Origin: an uncultured Eubacteriales bacterium
GTDB taxonomy: Bacteria > Bacillota > Clostridia > Oscillospirales > Acutalibacteraceae
Length of the DNA: 7,466 nucleotides
Assembly: GCA_948762645.1 (NCBI GenBank)
Contig: CAQBRY010000082.1
Span: 1 to 7,466, forward strand
Reading direction: 5' to 3'
The translations under genes and the position numbers were made by a program. Under the pieces are notes generated by a model, which saw only the letters and a program-made list of their open reading frames with translations, was not told the origin of the DNA and did no database searches. Shown here in pieces: positions 6,442-7,466 of this stretch (positions are counted from its first letter, which is position 1; the number at the start of each line of letters is the position of its first letter).

Positions 6442-6450
6442 CCTCAAAAG

Positions 6451-6494
6451 CCGCATGGATACTGGGTTCTAGTATGCGTGTGGTTTTTGTTTTT
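6451..6494 (+). terminator. Intrinsic terminator after tRNA-Pro
   Basis: A 13-bp stem joins 6451-6463 to 6471-6483 with two G-U pairs and one G-G mismatch, closing a 7-nt loop (GGGTTCT). It is followed by TTTTTGTTTTT at 6484-6494. It begins 9 nt after the tRNA CCA end. On the opposite strand the hairpin is followed by CTTTTGAG, a weaker T tract, so it may also stop integrase transcripts before they run antisense into the tRNA. Confidence 0.8.
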
Positions 6495-6601
6495 ACCGCT
6501 TTTTTAATTTCTTCTAAGAATTTTTCTAAAAATTATTTTTAATGCTCTTTTTAGAAGTTTAATACTAAAGCATTTTCCATTTCATCAGCAACCATTGCTT
6601 C

Positions 6602-7466
6602 TTATGATTTATTAATATGAGTATAAATATTTCCTGTGGTTTCAACATCAGCATGTCCTAACCACTTTTGAATATCTTTTAGACCCCAATTCATATCGTA
6701 TAAAATACTAGCACATGAATGCCTTAAATCATGAAAACGCATTTTTTCAAATTCGCTTTTTGCCAAAGCTTTTTTGAATGATCTTGTAATGTAACCCGGA
6801 AAATAAGTTTTTCCGTTTTCCCATGTGAATACATAATCGCTAATTATATAATCACTACCAAAAAGTTTTTTATTTTCTTCCTGTTTTCTTTTGACCTCTT
6901 TTAAAAGTTGCACTACTTTATCGCACATTTTAAAACGTCGATTACTTGTTTCGGTTTTAGTTTTGTCCTTCGCAACCAAAGATAACCCTTTAACAACGGT
7001 ATGTTTAATTGATAACCTATTGCTTTTAAAATCTATTGCGCTCCACTTTAAACCTAATACCTCGCTTCGTCTTAATCCGTAATACAAAGAAATATATACT
7101 AAATTTTGTAAACGGTGGTTATCGAATAACTTTAACATTTTATTTGCTTGATCGGTGTTTAAAAAAATATATTCTTTTTGATTACAGCTATCATCTTTCC
7201 TTTTAGGTACGGAAATTCCTCTTGCAGGATTTTTAATTATTAATTCATCAACTAAAACAGCGTGGTTTAAAATTGCGTTTAATGCGATTTTATAGTCTTT
7301 TATCGACCTATAAGAAAGTCCTCCGCCTTTTTTATCTTTTCGTCCCCCGTAAAATTTACAATTGTAATAATCTCTTATGTGTTTAGGCTTAATGTCCTCA
7401 AGATTAAGATTTAAGGGCGTAAAGTATGGAATAATGTGATTTTTTAAGCTATTATAATAAGTATCC
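6602..7466 (-). CDS. Tyrosine recombinase / phage-type integrase, N-terminus beyond the window
   Basis: Site-specific recombinase of the lambda-integrase family; 287 C-terminal residues are visible and the frame is open to the right edge. Visible residues ~1-75 form the SAM-like core-binding domain (YYNSLKNHIIPYF, then YRSIKDYKIALNAILNHAV and KNPARGI). The catalytic domain follows with the full active set: Arg in GLRRSEVLGL (codon 7070-7072), Lys in TKTETS (6956-6958), H-x2-R in HDLRH (6731-6733 and 6722-6724), His in LGHADVETT (6653-6655) and Tyr in NIYTH (6623-6625). Internal Met codons such as the one at 7136-7138 are not the start, as they would remove the core-binding domain. The protein ends HINKS only 6 residues past the tyrosine; see the finding on the readable sequence after the stop. 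Its position beside tRNA-Pro indicates an integrated element extending right. Confidence 0.95.
   Translation of the reverse strand, partial: DTYYNSLKNHIIPYFTPLNLNLEDIKPKHIRDYYNCKFYGGRKDKKGGGLSYRSIKDYKIALNAILNHAVLVDELIIKNPARGISVPKRKDDSCNQKEYIFLNTDQANKMLKLFDNHRLQNLVYISLYYGLRRSEVLGLKWSAIDFKSNRLSIKHTVVKGLSLVAKDKTKTETSNRRFKMCDKVVQLLKEVKRKQEENKKLFGSDYIISDYVFTWENGKTYFPGYITRSFKKALAKSEFEKMRFHDLRHSCASILYDMNWGLKDIQKWLGHADVETTGNIYTHINKS

Noticed and set aside
6891..7082. Plus-strand frame of 63 codons opposite the integrase.
   Set aside because: It is antisense to the integrase catalytic domain, with no supporting signal.

Overview
The window is AT-rich DNA and looks like a low-GC Gram-positive chromosome of the class Clostridia. 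The evidence is an hrcA-grpE-dnaK heat-shock operon under a CIRCE operator, a DnaK N-terminus lacking the ~23-residue insertion typical of Gram-negative DnaK, strong AGGAGG-type ribosome binding sites, a Gram-positive-style lipoprotein and tRNA genes with encoded CCA ends. I cannot name a genus from sequence reading alone.

Layout: all protein genes lie on the minus strand, so transcription runs right to left. Positions 1-2116 hold the stress operon hrcA > grpE > dnaK (dnaK is cut by the left edge), with its own promoter and CIRCE site at 2050-2113. Upstream of it, 2117-5917 holds four tightly spaced genes apparently read from one good sigma-A-type promoter (5889-5917): a solute-binding-type lipoprotein, an unrecognised 166-residue protein with a central Cys/His cluster, a hemolysin III/PAQR-like seven-helix membrane protein and an RluA-family pseudouridine synthase. 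No terminator is evident between this set and hrcA, so read-through into the heat-shock genes is possible.

Positions 6037-6441 carry two plus-strand tRNA genes, tRNA-Gln(CTG) and tRNA-Pro(CGG), each with its own promoter, with a strong terminator hairpin after the second. Right of tRNA-Pro is a tyrosine recombinase gene that runs off the right edge. Its frame is open to the last base of the window and includes the N-terminal core-binding domain. Its 3' end faces the tRNA, the classical arrangement at the edge of an integrated element that uses a tRNA 3' end as attachment site. The cargo of that element lies outside the window.

Most of the window is ordinary housekeeping DNA. The least explained parts are the 166-residue protein and its pairing with a solute-binding lipoprotein that has no permease beside it, the element boundary at tRNA-Pro, and a readable 16-codon continuation beyond the integrase stop codon that suggests a recent truncation. 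I found no CRISPR array, insertion sequence or clear new defence system.
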